A stretch of DNA of 64,000 nt from Chondrus crispus (GCF_000350225.1 NW_005178773.1:231629-295628), one strand, 5' to 3'; shown: positions 35,206 through 47,074, counted from the stretch's first letter. Numbers and translations: made by a program. The notes: a model not told the origin generated them from the letters alone.

Positions 35206-37020
35206 CCAGAATTACGTCGTCAACGTCAGCGTCACTTATTGATCCGGCTATCTCAGTGTCCAGGCGAGCATCTTGGCATCTCGACACTACTCCATTAAGC
35301 TGCCGTCCGTCGGCGCTGATTTTTCCCATCATCGTGTTAAGGTCCAGAACGAGGCCATGTTGCCTGTAGAACCGACTCCCAATTAGGAGCTTGGAAGGTA
35401 AGCGAAAAGCGACCCACACGCGCTCTGTGAATGTCCGTCCGCACATTTTGAAGCTCAATGACCCCTCTCCGCATGCCCCCATTTCGGATCCATCTGCGGT
35501 CCTTGCAGCAGACCCACCTGCTTCCCACTCCCCGCCATGTTCCTCGAACCACTTGCAGTCTACCGAAACCGAACGTGCTCCTGTATCTAGCGGTACCTAG
35601 ACAGCCTCCTTGCCGACCTTCACCTGTACCACCACTTCCTCGCGTCCACCTCGATATATTCCGGTGCACTTGCAGACGCGTTCCCGTTCCCCGAGCGCCC
35701 CTGGTGCTCTGGTGGTCATTAGTTGCGGGGGGAGGACGTGCGCTTCGACCGGGGGCGCTCTCCTTCTCTTTCCCCAAAACGCGATTCTCATTGTTCTGGC
35801 GCGCTTTGGCTTTTTCCGGGCAGCCCCTCGCAATATGGCCCCTCTTAACGCAGTGGTAGCACTGTGCGTTCTCGAAACGCACATCCAGACCACCCGTAAG
35901 CGGACTACTAGGCAATTGGGCTACTGCCTCGGTATTGTCATCGCTAGCACTTTCAGCTTCGTGTTGCACACGCTCGCTGCGGAACTTTGTTTTGGTCATA
36001 TCCGGGGGCCTTCCCAGTGACATCATCGAGACTCGGGCAGTGACTTCGTCAAACTTCCGGATATAGACAAAGCCAGGTTTCTCATATTTGACGGCAGCGA
36101 CTGCACAAAGCGATCTAGAAGTACCTCGTCCGACATCCTCTCCGGCAGCGCGAGCGCAGCAGACTGAAGGGGCTAGCAAACTCGTTTACCGTCTCCTTTC
36201 CATCGCGCCAGCGCATCATGTTGCATTTGACGCGAAGTGCTCGCCTGTGGCTGGTATTACACAGTCTCGTCTCCAGCAATGTCCATAGCTCATCGGCGCT
36301 ACCGTGCAGGTTATCGGCCGCCACTAACTCGTAAATGGCGAGGGCGCTGCCAACAAATGCGCAAGGAAGCAGGCGATGTTGTGTACGTCGAGCCACGGGG
36401 AAGTCATGGAATAAGCGCTCCCAAGCCTTCTGGGCGGCGAGTTAGTTCCCGTCACCAGGTTGCGTGACCTGCACTGGCTCCAGAGCCTTGGATTATATCC
36501 AGAAGGCAGATTGAGGCCCCAAAACCGCCGACTGCGGGTTCTGTGATGCCTTCTCGTGAGGGTCCTGATCACCACCCCCGTCGCCTCCGTCCGTATTCTT
36601 GCCAGAAACGTCCCCTTCTTCTGGCACGGGAGAAAGGGTCCTTCCGGCGACCCTCATGTAGGTCTCGACAGCAATTCCTAAGTTCGATACGGAGTGGCCA
36701 ACTTCCACAACGGCTGCAGTGTTCTTCTCCAAGTGTTTGAGGATGTCTTCAAGGACCTCCTTCATGGCTGAAAATGCGTTTTCAGAACTGCCTGGCATGC
36801 CAAACGTCTGGGACGCCGCTTCCTCGCGGTTGTCAACTCTTATCTCTTCATAAGCCGTGCGACCCGCAGGCAGTACTGGCTTTGTTTCGTCGATACCAGT
36901 GTCCTCCGCAGTCAGCTCCATGTCTTCTTCTTTGTCGAAAAGACCAAGATACTTGGCCAGATCCATTTCGGCCCTTTGTCCAGCTTCCATCACAGAGCGA
37001 GTTTCCGAATCTTCGCCCAT
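35206..37020 (-). pseudogene. Element B gag and protease
   Basis: Gag starts at 37020 (MGEDSETRSVMEAGQ), only about 25 bases after the 5' LTR remnant. Three overlapping minus-strand frames continue it to 35337, with a zinc knuckle CYHCVKRGHIARGCP near 35850. A protease-to-RT segment (LPSKLLIGSRFYRQHGLVLDL) runs to 35206, where element C begins. Fossil with several breaks. Confidence 0.75.
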
Positions 37021-37044
37021 TGAAAAGCACTAACAAATTTGTTA

Positions 37045-37130
37045 TGTTGTGACCACTCTTTGTCACACTGAAAGCTAGGTTCTTTACTCGGTTCAAAACT
37101 CAACTTCGGGCAACGCTTCTCGACCATGTT
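37045..37130 (-). repeat. 5' LTR remnant of element B
   Basis: About 85 bases match the outer end of the 3' LTR at 9712-9797, beginning TGTTGTGACC; similarity stops near 37130, so this LTR is truncated or replaced beyond it. Right after the LTR edge the minus strand reads TAACAAATTTGTTAG, a palindrome instead of a TGG-type primer-binding site. From 37131 to 37769 no gene is seen. Confidence 0.6.
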
Positions 37131-37769
37131 GTCACAGCTGTATTTAAAAAAATCTGTGCCATGCACTCCGTCATTGTCGCTGGTAGCACAGTAGCTCGAT
37201 CACGCGAAACTATTGACAGAAGGACAAAAAGGGGACCTTCTCTTCGCGGGGCAGGGTATAATCATGTGTTTTCACATGTGGCCCATGCACAAATCCAAAT
37301 AAACTTGAGTTCTGAAAACGCAGCGAATTAGTGACGGTCAGCTTGTAGCTTAACATGTACAGTAATCTTAACATGTAATCGATGGAGAGTACGTCTCAGG
37401 TTTTCCTCAAGTTTCCACTGAAATATGAGAAATTATTCCCAATTGAATTTCGCATCCCATGACTGTTCTCTCTGTAGTCTTTTGAAATTTTATTTTAGCA
37501 AGATAGACAAAAACGCTTTCTTCGCAATTATTATAGGCTGGAAGACAGGTTTTCGCATAACGAAGGGCTTTTTTAAATGTACGATGAAATTACTCTGCTA
37601 GTTAATGAACGTCGCAACACGTGAATTAGTGAAATCCAATATGTCCACATTCAATATGCAAATGCCAAATGGCAGGGGTGGACATCAGTGTCCGAGACGT
37701 TGGTCTTTCTGTAGTTGTTCACATCCCAGAGCTTTTCTATGGTATCTTCGTAAAGAATGACCGAAAACG

Positions 37770-38000
37770 CTAGTGTCTATCGGACCGTTAGTCCTCATAT
37801 GAGAACAGAAGTTATTTTAGCAAAAGAATAAATATGTCATTTTGATAAGAGGAAAGCAAAGTGATCGAAAGACGTTCAATGAGAGGTTTTATGCTGTGAA
37901 AAAGCATGGAACTATCGCATATTTCCCTGGGTCTTTTATAAATGACCATTTTAAAAGACCATTTTATAAAAAGACCCAGGGAAATGTGCGATAGTTCCAT
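37770..38000. mobile_element. Left end of a piggyBac-like MITE, with long hairpin
   Basis: CTAGTGTCTATCGGACCG followed by a TCCTCATATGAG block matches the ends of the CTAG-type family (best match is the copy at 63523-63775). No matching right end was found before the host gene at 38490, so the copy is truncated or its right end has decayed. Inside it, 37906-37942 and 37963-38000 are 37-base near-perfect inverted repeats with a 20-base loop, a strong hairpin. Minus-strand frames at 37812-38378 cross this hairpin and are not accepted as genes. Confidence 0.6.
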
Positions 38001-38489
38001 AAATGATTTTATCCTCTTTGGACTCACCATTGAACACAACTAGGATTTTACGATTTGCACATCTGCAGAAAATAAAATGGAAGACGTCGCGCTGCACACC
38101 CTTTCCCGTCATTGAAGAAAGCAAATCGAACAAGAGCTGCAAGCTGTGATATTCTCCTCCCACTCCGAAAATGAAACACGTGGTTTCCTGGGCATGACTG
38201 TCAGCCCGTATGGTTGTTTTGCAGTGAGCAGTCTCCTGCAATCGAAAGAGAAGCCGTCCAGTTTAGATGTTTGGGAGTAGAATGCTGATAATAAAGCAGA
38301 TGCAGCAGATCGATGTAAAACTTTAGTGAGCCGCCGTGAATTCGCAGCAGAGTTGGTTCCCAAAAACGACCTCCTCAAGCTCTCTATCGCCAGGCTTGCT
38401 TCGAATCACGTCAACACCGGGACACCTACAGAACCCCGCTCCCTCTTCGGCCCCTGTCATCCCCCACCTCTACACCGCCCCGCTCCACC

Positions 38490-39073
38490 ATGCCTCTCAC
38501 CGCTTTGCTCTCCCTTCTCCTACTCCTCCCGCTGTCGTTTGCTCAGATCTACCTCGGTTATGGCCCGCCCTGTCAGCTGGGTGTACCCGGCCCGAGCCCG
38601 TGCACAGTTGCGGCGGTGTGCGAGCTGGTAAATTTCGGCAACACGGCGGCCGGCCAGCCCCGCACCGGCCGGTGCCGCGCCTTCCTGAGCCCCCCGCCGC
38701 CATGCACCGTCACTCTCTGTGCCACAGGCGGCGGCACCACGGCGTGCTCCTTCACCACCCCGGAGCCCCTCATCGCCACGTGCAGAGCCTGGGGCGAGCG
38801 TACGGATCTCGGCGGTGTGGAGCCCAACTGCAACTTTCCGTGCACGAGGGAGTGCCGAGACCCCCGCGTCGTCGCTTCCAACGGCTCCAAGTACTGCAAC
38901 CTGTGCAAGCTGCAGGCTGCGTTGTGCCGCCGGAGCTTCAGGTTCTACGGTCCGCGAGACCCGTACCGCATGCGCCCGATCGCGGAATCCGTTGTGGCCA
39001 AGTGCTGTATTGACGAGGGCAGGGGCTGTCTGAGGGTCGCGAGTCGCTGCTCCACGCTCGGGCCGCGTGTACG
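38490..39073 (+). pseudogene. Secreted Kazal-like Cys-rich protein, 5' part (gene M), split by element D
   Basis: The ATG at 38490 opens a signal peptide (MPLTALLSLLLLLPLSFAQ, residues 1-19), so the product is secreted. Residues 114-146 resemble a Kazal-type protease-inhibitor domain (SNGSKYCNLCKLQAALC), though the cysteine expected before the NG is replaced. Residues 25-92 form a Cys-rich unit (CELVNFG...GRCRAF...CTVTLC) that recurs after the insertion. The frame is interrupted at 39073 by element D, flanked by GTACG, and continues in the same frame at 49909-50113. In this assembly the gene cannot make its full 262-residue product; a shortened protein running into the LTR is possible. Serine-protease inhibition is an inference. 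Confidence 0.75.
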
Positions 39074-39691
39074 TGTCGTGCACTACAGCCACGTGTGGCG
39101 GCTGTAGGCAGAGCGACGCGCGTTCGGACGCGTAAGGGGATAACGGGAGACCACCCGGTGGATGACCGGAACCGGGATCCGGGCGCGGCTTGCGCGGTAG
39201 AGAAGTAGAACTAGAGTCAGAGACAAAGAGGAAGAATTAAAGGAAAAGTAGGGCTAATGGTGCGGACAGCACAGTAGTTGGCGTAGGGCTCGCGCGGGTG
39301 GGTCGACGCGCGCGGGGAAGGCAGTTGGGATTCCAGGGGTGTAGATGGCTCGGTCGGTATGGGCGAGCCAGTACCGAGTCGAGGCTACAACCTGGAATCC
39401 AGAAACCAAGGTAAAAGATCCGAGGCTTCGTGCCTGTTTAGTTTGAGTATCGGGTTGACTATATAGTCCCCGTCGCCGCAATGGCGAAGCTTAATTACAC
39501 TATAAATTAGAGTAACTAGAATATACGGGTGTAGCCCCGAGTTATGGCAGAGGTATTACACGTGTCCACCAGTGGGAATCTGGCGTATGGACCGGAGGAG
39601 TCCATGTGTACCCCTGGTACACGTGGTGGTGGTCCAGCGCGATTTTGGCTGGTAGGGACAGCTGTCCCGCTATAGTGTACAGTGCACTACA
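39074..39691 (-). repeat. 3' LTR of element D
   Basis: 618 bp, same length as its partner at 49286-49903, with about 20 differences by eye. Begins directly after GTACG. Confidence 0.92.
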
Positions 39692-39904
39692 GATCCCTTT
39701 TTTTAGAAAGCCACGCGGTCCCCGCGTGTAGGTACCGTAGAAATTATCGCCAACTCGGGGGCGATGAGGTTGAGGCACTGTGCGAGGGAGGGCGTTATAG
39801 CGGGGTGGTTGGATCAGCGACCGAGGGTAAACTTGTCGCCTGCTTTCCTGCAAGCCAGAGTGCCAGAGCCCATCAGCGCTATTTGTTCCAATTTTCCATT
39901 CCCC

Positions 39905-40844
39905 GCTGTGCTCGCATTTCTGCCCGTCGGCGGCTTCCCCTGGTCCTTCTCCACGCCTTCCCCGCGGAGAGGGCGAAGAACGATTTAAGATCGTGCGAGC
40001 GCGTGCGCGTCGACGCCATCGCGTTGATGAACCGGTTTCGAACCGCCTATGGGGAACCGGACGTCGCGGAGGACGAGGCGAGGAACGTTTGGCCGGCCCT
40101 TCGCGTATTGCACGGTAGGAGTATGAGTGCCGATGCCCTGATATTTGAGCGAGCCCCGTTTCTCTCGCCGGCGGGCTACGCGACAGCCAGCTGGTGTGGG
40201 CGTATGCGGATGTGACCGGGGCGTTGCCCGGGGGTCTCAGCTTGAGAGCTGTGTAGTCGAGCGATTATTGTTTTCGCCTGTTCGTGGCAGACGAGCACGT
40301 ATGGCCGAAGTATCGTCGTATTGGGCGTGATCACCGTCAGAGATATATGGCGTCGTTGGTTCGTCGGCTGTCGAGGACGCCGTGCAACTGCTCACTCCCC
40401 GTTGAATGGGACTTCAATACGTGGGCGTATCGTACAGAAGGCGACGGCGGTTACGTCGCCATTCTGCGGCGATTGTTGGACCATCTAGCGGAGCGGGTCG
40501 AGGAGCCGGGGATGGCTTTCATGGCTTGGGACAAGCCGATCCTCCCTCCCCGCTACGAGAGTTACGCGGAACAGGAGAGTAACCCGGGATACTACGACAA
40601 GCTCAAATACGAGAGTCGGATGCGCAACGCCCTCGGCGTGTTTGTCGCCTACGAGTGGATCGAAGCAACGACTTCCGAACCTCGTTCTCAGTATGAGCGG
40701 TATCCTCAGATACCGCATTGGTTTTCGCAGTACGAAGTCCCTGCGGACTTCGTTGCGGAGGTGCCACCGTGTTTGGTGTATTTCGGCTTGAGTCTGAACG
40801 ACTCGCCGCAGTCTCCGCAGTGGATGATATTCCTCAGTGAGTGA
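39905..40844 (+). pseudogene. Antisense accessory ORF of element D, conserved part
   Basis: Two plus-strand frames, 39682-40215 and 40284-40844, carry the conserved blocks shared with 21366-22247 of element C: GALPGGLSLRA, NTWAYRTEGDGGYVAILRR, and VFVAYEWIEA followed by HWFSQYEV. It lies on the strand opposite to gag-pol, between the chromodomain and the 3' LTR. No known domain is recognised. Similarity to C is moderate, so the ORF has been under protein-level constraint or both copies derive from a common coding ancestor. Confidence 0.65.
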
Positions 40845-41656
40845 ATCGGCATAGTGGCGAAGAGGTTCATTTGGTCGTCTTTGGACGGGCGGTTGTACGT
40901 ATTACCGACCATGATTGTCACATGGTTACGCATGCTCGACTTGAACGGGTCCTCGGCGGAGCTTGGGTTTGCGAGCAGCTGAACACGCTGCTCTATATTC
41001 ACGACCAGGTGGAGTGGGCGCGAGTGCCCTATTGCCAGGGGCATCACTATGACCGTGTAGATCGAGCCAACATGTCGCAGGGTCGTCGTGAGGATGCCGG
41101 GGGTCCGGGGTCCGGAAATTGGATCCGATTCGACGTAGAGGCTTTCACCAGTCTACAACCAGAATTAATGCAGGGAGGGACAAAACCTGGAACGACGTCC
41201 GGAGGTGAGCCGCGTACGACCGACACGGGTCACGAATCGGGGGAGCAACCGGACGGGACGGCACCGGTGGAGGCTCCGAGGGTGGGCGATGGTCCGGGAG
41301 CCAAGGAGCACCACCGACGAGTGTCGCCGGCAGATGAGGCGTTTGCGCGGCGTAGGATGTTTGCCGAGTTAAGCGTCTCTGAGGACGAAATGCTCCGGTC
41401 AGTGAACAACGCCGAGTTTGTGGCGGGTGTGAAGCGATTGGGGACGGCGGCAGAAGCGGGTCCGCTCGCGCCTGTGACGGATAGCCCGATGATGGTGGTG
41501 GTTCCGAGCTTAGGGGTCGCCCCGATAGGGGTGAGGGCCCCTGTAACAGTGAGGGTCGAGGGGGACCCTCTCGATTCCGACGGGGGGTCGGTTCCCTCCG
41601 ATGCCCCGGTTGCGCCAGTGGCGGGGGTAGAGGAAGATCTGGCTGAATATGAATAG
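40841..41656 (+). CDS. Antisense ORF of element D, disordered C-terminal part
   Basis: A 271-codon plus-strand frame overlapping the end of the previous one by four bases. The first 60 residues look folded (VVFGRAVVRITDHDCHMVTH, YIHDQVEWARVPYCQG). The rest is low-complexity, Gly/Pro/Thr- and acid-rich (residues 80-271), like the Pro/Ser-rich frame at 22796-23296 in element C. It may be the downstream domain of the same antisense protein or a second small gene. 41657-42889 shows no gene; it is a G-rich spacer. Confidence 0.5.
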   Translation: MNRHSGEEVHLVVFGRAVVRITDHDCHMVTHARLERVLGGAWVCEQLNTLLYIHDQVEWARVPYCQGHHYDRVDRANMSQGRREDAGGPGSGNWIRFDVEAFTSLQPELMQGGTKPGTTSGGEPRTTDTGHESGEQPDGTAPVEAPRVGDGPGAKEHHRRVSPADEAFARRRMFAELSVSEDEMLRSVNNAEFVAGVKRLGTAAEAGPLAPVTDSPMMVVVPSLGVAPIGVRAPVTVRVEGDPLDSDGGSVPSDAPVAPVAGVEEDLAEYE

Positions 41657-42889
41657 TCGGGGTCATGGCGGGTGTGCTTCCTCCATAAAGGGCACCCCGT
41701 GACAACGCACGCCGCTGGCCCCACGCGTAAGGCAGAGAAGAAGAGGTGCGCTAGAGAATAGAGGGAACTTCCCCTCATTTCAATTGCCCGAGCCAGGTGC
41801 GTTCTGATACTCAACATAGTGCGCGGAGGTCGATTGCGGGGGTTTGCGATGCACGGGGTAGGTATTGATTACTGCCTGTGGGGGTCGATCGTGGCCAGCT
41901 CGGATCCAACACTTGTTCGGCGATTAGGGCAGGAGGAGCCGAAGGTGATAGAGTAATTCTAACCTCGTCCGGTCAGGAAGATCCGGGACGGGAAACGATG
42001 CGGGGCAGCGCGCAGAGTGGCGGTCGGGCCCAATTCAGGCGGGAGGGGGAAGTACCGGTTCGCCAGTGTGCGATCGGCGGCTCTCCTCGTTGGCTTCGAC
42101 AGCGTACCGAGGCGGACCGAAGACACGTCTCGGGGGACAGGGCGTGATTGACACGACAGGGTCGCACGCAACGGCGGCGACGGGGAACCCAACAGGTCGA
42201 AGGTCCCCTTTCTTGGTGGGTGTACGGGGGGTCGTACCCCTTAGGGGGTACGCGCGGTGACAGGGTGAGGCCTGAAATGCGACTCGCGCGCGAAGGACGC
42301 GGTGAACATCATCCGGTCACGGTGAGGCGTTGACGCGGCGGACAATCTCGCGTGAGACGCGGGGAGGACGTTTCATGAAGCGATGGGACGCCTCTTGACC
42401 GGCCGGGTACAAAACACGGGGAAGGTTCCCGAGGGACAACAAAAAAATCAAGGAACAGATATGAGTCGTGGTCGACCCCCTCCCCCGTTACGTAACGTCG
42501 GCATGGTAGCCGATGGAGTACGAGAGAGGGGCGAGGTTCCCTTCCGCACACAAGGTCTCTTGGGCCACGCGTCGGACCAGTTGAGGTCGACTATCCCCCA
42601 GGGCGCGAGTCGCATTTTTCCCTGGAGAGAGAGCGGCCTCCCCGGAGGGTCCCCCCCGAGAGGCAGATCGGTAGTGTTCAGTTACAGTGACTTCCTCCCC
42701 GGAAGGGAGGAGCGGACCCGATACGCCCCTCTAGCCGGCGGTTGTTCACCCCATTGGCGAGTGTAGGATGCTATTGATAGGGTTTCTACCGTAGGGGGCC
42801 GCAGCAGGTTTCTCTCAAGAGCTGGAGAGGACGTTAGTTGTCGACCCCCACACTGTCTGGGGTCGACCATAACTGAAGTGTTGGCACGG

Positions 42890-45536
42890 GGATGCGCTTG
42901 CTTTTGCAGTACCGTGCGAACGTGTTGTAATCGATGAAATTAGCGGGTTCCCAGGTAGCGTCGTCTGGTGAGTATCCGTACCACCGCACGCGGAATAACG
43001 GCATCCCCCTTTCCCCGGTTTGTGGCCAGTTAGGGCGTCGACCACATAGGTCTTGGGATCCTCCCTCGTCAAAGGGGGCCGGTCCGTCGCCTCTGAGGGC
43101 GTGTTTGACGCGTGTCGAGATGAAGCATCAACTGCGAGTGCCGGGGGCTGAGGACGTCTCGGATAAATGAGGAGAGGTTGACCGAAGGTACACATAGACG
43201 CCAGTTTCGTGACGTGGCCTCCGGCGATCTCCTCTGTACCCGGCGGCGTCTCATTTGGGCAGCGAGGGGAATCCGTGATCCCCGCCCGTGCGGCGGGCTT
43301 GGTTGGGGATATTTTCTTTTGATTTTACTCAGGGTCCCATCTCCACGTGTCAAGTGGCTTGGCGGTGAAGGTACGCCTTCGTCCGTTCGACGACGTATCG
43401 CCGCTTGGGGCGCCGGTCGCTCGCCGAGGACGTATGTCGGTAAGTCTCGTCTCCACGGTCCGCGAGTCTCGGGGATGCGGCGGCTCTAACCGTAACGGTA
43501 GTCGTGGCGGGGGGTGTCCCTCCTTAGACACGGGTTCTTCGCCTACAGTGGCGGATCTTCTATTCAATTGAGAATGACCCGTGCGTGCGCACTGTCTCGG
43601 AGAGCGTGCAGTAATCCCGAGGCAGGAGGGCTCCCTTTGCGCTGGATAATTGATTTCGACCTGGCAGGTCGTGTTGCTTTCGCGCCATGCATCGCGTTTT
43701 CGATCTCGTTCTTATCGCGAGTAGTGTCTTGGTCCTCAGGATCTGTTGACTTTGGCGGAGATATATCCGGGTTACCTGTGTCGAGGCCGTCTCTCAGCGG
43801 GCGGGGAGGTGCCCCGGCGCGGAAGAAGGTAGAATCGTCGCCGTCGGCCGGCGTAGGTGACGAGTGTTCGGCGTCGGTCGAACACTGGTATGGTCCGTAG
43901 AGAGGGAGCCTTCACAAGGCGGTTTCTCGAGACTCTATCATTCAGGCCTGTAGTCCCGACAATAGTCACTGTATGCTCGTTGAGCGCCACCACCGGGAAC
44001 GGGCCTTCCGTCCGTGGGGCTAACTTGTTATTGACCCAGTCCTTATCCGTCTTCTCATCCACTCGCAGGGATGTCTCTCACTCGATGAGGACTTGCTCAC
44101 CAACCGAATATTGTGGTGTCGGCGTGCGTAATCTCCTATCGAAGTCTTGTTTATATCGGTCCTGACCCGCGAGTAGCGTGTCGCGGGCTGTTGACATGAA
44201 CCCTCGTAACTACGTTAAGAAACGGATCTTATACTGCTTCCGCGAGACATTCTGTTCCAGTGTAGGGGTTTGTTGGATGGAAAGCGGCGACGGCGTCCGG
44301 GATAACACAAGATCAAACGGCTTCATGCCGATCAGGCGATTCACGGTACAATTGTAACCGTAGGTTAGCGCGTCCGTGAACAGGTCCCAATCGCGTTAGT
44401 TGTCGGCTAGGTAGTGCCGTAGGGAGAACACCAGGGTGCGGTTGAACCTCTCCACTTGTCCATTAGCTTGTGGGTGATAAGCTATCGTGAACACGCTTTC
44501 GATGCGAAGGATTTTGCATACGGGAAGGAAGAACCTTGACGTGAATTGACTCCCATTGTCGGAGAGTAGTTTCACTGGGGCTCCGTATACGAAGACCCAG
44601 TGTGTGACAAACGCCTGAGCAACGGTCTCGGCGGTAATTCTCTTAAGCGGCACCGTTCGGGTCAGCTTTGAGTAACGACAAGATATTATCAAGAGGTATC
44701 GATTGCCTCTTGGCGTTCTGGGGAGTTCGCCTAGGATGTCAATAGCGATAAACTCCAAGGGTCCCATCGGAGGGAACGTTTTCAACCTGGCGTTGTGCTT
44801 ACGAAATTTAATGCGAGCTTTCGCACAGTCGGCGCACCTTCTGACTGTAGCGTATGCGTCGACGGAGATACTCGGCCCGTAGCACCATTTTCTCAATGTA
44901 TAGAACAAACGCCTGCCTCTGGGATGTCCCGAGGCGGCGGGGTAATGCACCATATACAACACTCGCTCGCGCAAAGTGGCTGGTACGACGATTGGCTCAA
45001 CACCGTCAAGGTGCACTTTCCGACAAAGTAACCCTTCCCTGTTCATGAAGAACTTGGAAAGGCGAATTTGGGCCACACCCTCCCCCTTCTTAAGATGAGA
45101 AGCGATCTCCTTACAGAACGGGTCGGAGTGTTGAGCGAGTACAATCTCGTCGTGTGTAATTGCGGCCTTGGAAGCCGGGGGGGGCCAGGGCGAGGCATCC
45201 GTCGTGAATGTCGTCGTCTCACTCCTCGTAGTCCACTTCCGGCTTGTCTTCATGAAACTCCATAGCGGAGAAGCACGGTATTTCTTCGTCGATGGGGACG
45301 GTTGTGCCCCCTGTAGACGGTATTCGACTGAGGGTGTCGGCGAGGCAATTCTTGATGCCATTCACGTACGTGACGTCGAAGTCAAACTCGGCTAGGCGCA
45401 AGCGCCACCGTGCTAGACGCCCGCTTGCGTTGGCGAGATTCATTAACCAAAGGAGAGAATGAAGGTCGGTATTAACCGTGAATCGCTCGCGTTCCAAGTA
45501 CGGACGCAGCGTCTGAATGGCCCATACAATGGTCAA
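42890..45536 (-). pseudogene. Element D RNase H, integrase and chromodomain
   Basis: RNase H end at 45536-45219 (FTVNTDLHSLLWLMN). Integrase 45361-44396 with the zinc-binding region (HYPAASGHPRGRRL ... CADCAK), IAIDILGELPRTPRG, LSDNGSQFTSRFF and HPQANGQVERFNRTL. The C-terminal integrase domain lies at 44062-43772 (GPFPVVALNEHTVTIVG). A chromodomain (RVRWYGYSPDDATWEPANF) lies near 43000-42920. Strongly similar to element C. Confidence 0.85.
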
Positions 45537-45887
45537 ACATTCTTTCTCCGTCGTGGAGTAATTCCTTTCCGCCGACGGGAGTGTCCGAGACCAGAACCCG
45601 ACGGGGTATCTGTTACCATCCTCGTGTGGCTGTAATAACGTGCAACCGAGTTGGGCGTCGGATGCATCCGTGTCGAGGGAATACGGTAGCCCCAGTCGCG
45701 GTATACTGCGACTATAGTGGCAGTATCGGCGGGGAAATCAGGTAAGTCTTCAGAGCTTGGAAGGCAGACCTGCGGTCTTCTTGCAGTTCGGGGAGCCGAT
45801 CGGGCTCCCCCTTCTTGAGCATGGACGTTAATGGCGCCGCAATCTTGGCGAAGTGGTCGACGAAACGTCGGTACACGTTACACATAC

Positions 45888-47033
45888 TCAGAAACGAGCG
45901 AAGCTCAGTCTAAGTTCGTGGCGGCTTAGACTCGGCCAGAGCGGAGACATTCTTCGGGTGGACATGAAGTTCCCCGGGTCGAAGATGTGACCCAGGTACT
46001 CCACGGAGTCCTGAAAGAATTTAAACTTGTTCGACTTCAGTGATAACCCCTCTTGTTGTAAAGCAGAGAGAATAACCTTGACATCCTTGAGATAAGTTTC
46101 ATAATCCTTCGAGAATATGATAATGTCATCTAGATAGATGAGGCAGCTCTTCCATCGGTATCCGGGGAGGAGAATGTCCAACATCCGTTTGAATGTGGCA
46201 GGCGCGTTCATTAGCCCGAACGACATTCGGTTAAATTGATAAGTACAGGCATGACATGTGAACGTGGTTTTCGGACGGTCTTCTTCCGCAACGGGGATTT
46301 GCCAATAACCCGAGTTACAATCTAGAGTTGTGAACACGTTCGCTTCGCCGAGCGAGTCCAGACCCTCGTCCTTCCGAAGAATCGGGTAAGTGTCCCGTAC
46401 TGTCATCGCGTTCAAACGTCTGTAATCGACGCAGAAACGGAGGGATCCATCCGATTTGGGGATGAGAACCACCGGGGACGCCCACTCTGATTGTGATCGG
46501 GAGATGACCCCGCTTGAGATCATCCCATCCACGGCGTCTTGTTCGTCTTGTCGAGACCGTGGTCCAGCCCGATATGGCTGACATCGAAACGGCTTCGAGC
46601 CGGGGTTGAGATCGATTCGGTGCTGCGTAGCCCGGACTTTCCCGAGACCGCCACTCCACATACGGGAGTACAGCATAAGCATGTCACGTACTCGCGTGCG
46701 GACATGCGACGGCAGATGTTGGAGGGCGACAGCGTCAAGCTCTTCGGGTTCTTCCTTCGACGAGGCCGGGGGGAGCTTCTCCCCCTTCTCAGATTTGGGA
46801 TCATCCCCTTCTGTAAATTCCGCCGCCAGGAGGGCGTCGAGAGGCATCGCAGTGCGTAGCATGGCACGCCGATGGGGGGTAACGTACCCCAGCACCTGGT
46901 TCTTCGAGAGGCGCTTGGGGGCTGTGGCGAAGTTGGCCACCAAGACCTTGAACTCTCGAAGTGCGGTGATGTGCGCGACCCCATTGGACAGGGAGACGCG
47001 GTGTTTCGCATATAGCTGCGGGTTGGGTTCCAA
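45888..47033 (-). CDS. Element D reverse transcriptase
   Basis: A 381-residue frame. The first 60 residues are the protease-RT linker also seen in C (FKVLVANFATAPKRLSKNQV). RT motifs follow in order: RFCVDYRRLNAMTV, FTTLDCNSGYWQI, MSFGLMNAPATFKR and the catalytic LIYLDDIIIFSKD. The catalytic aspartates are present. RNase H continues in other frames downstream. Confidence 0.88.
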   Translation of the reverse strand: MEPNPQLYAKHRVSLSNGVAHITALREFKVLVANFATAPKRLSKNQVLGYVTPHRRAMLRTAMPLDALLAAEFTEGDDPKSEKGEKLPPASSKEEPEELDAVALQHLPSHVRTRVRDMLMLYSRMWSGGLGKVRATQHRIDLNPGSKPFRCQPYRAGPRSRQDEQDAVDGMISSGVISRSQSEWASPVVLIPKSDGSLRFCVDYRRLNAMTVRDTYPILRKDEGLDSLGEANVFTTLDCNSGYWQIPVAEEDRPKTTFTCHACTYQFNRMSFGLMNAPATFKRMLDILLPGYRWKSCLIYLDDIIIFSKDYETYLKDVKVILSALQQEGLSLKSNKFKFFQDSVEYLGHIFDPGNFMSTRRMSPLWPSLSRHELRLSFARF

Positions 47034-47074
47034 TACGGAAAGACCCGTACGACCGATTTTCAGCTGTGGGTCTC

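Larger units (their letters stand above)
9712..37130 (-). mobile_element. Element B: old Ty3-type LTR retrotransposon, opened by four insertions
   Basis: B runs from right to left. Its parts, in order, are a 5' LTR remnant (37045-37130), gag and protease (37020-35206), reverse transcriptase and RNase H (19694-18172), integrase (12580-12011 and 11390-10592) and a 3' LTR (9712 to about 10554). The pieces read continuously in order once four later insertions are set aside: E1 in the integrase, A between RNase H and integrase, and E2 plus C between protease and reverse transcriptase. B itself would be about 5.8 kb. It is broken in many places and is the oldest element here, since everything else is nested in it. 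Confidence 0.8.

Noticed and set aside
37812-38378. Several minus-strand frames of 75-96 codons
   Set aside because: They cross a hairpin and a MITE end, overlap each other in different frames and show no domain.
38336-39013. Long plus-strand frame overlapping gene M
   Set aside because: It lies in a different frame of the GC-rich gene M, lacks a signal peptide and has shadow-type composition (His/Pro/Arg-rich).
38520-39092. 190-codon minus-strand frame opposite gene M
   Set aside because: Shadow of the Cys-rich gene; Ala/Arg-rich composition with no domain.
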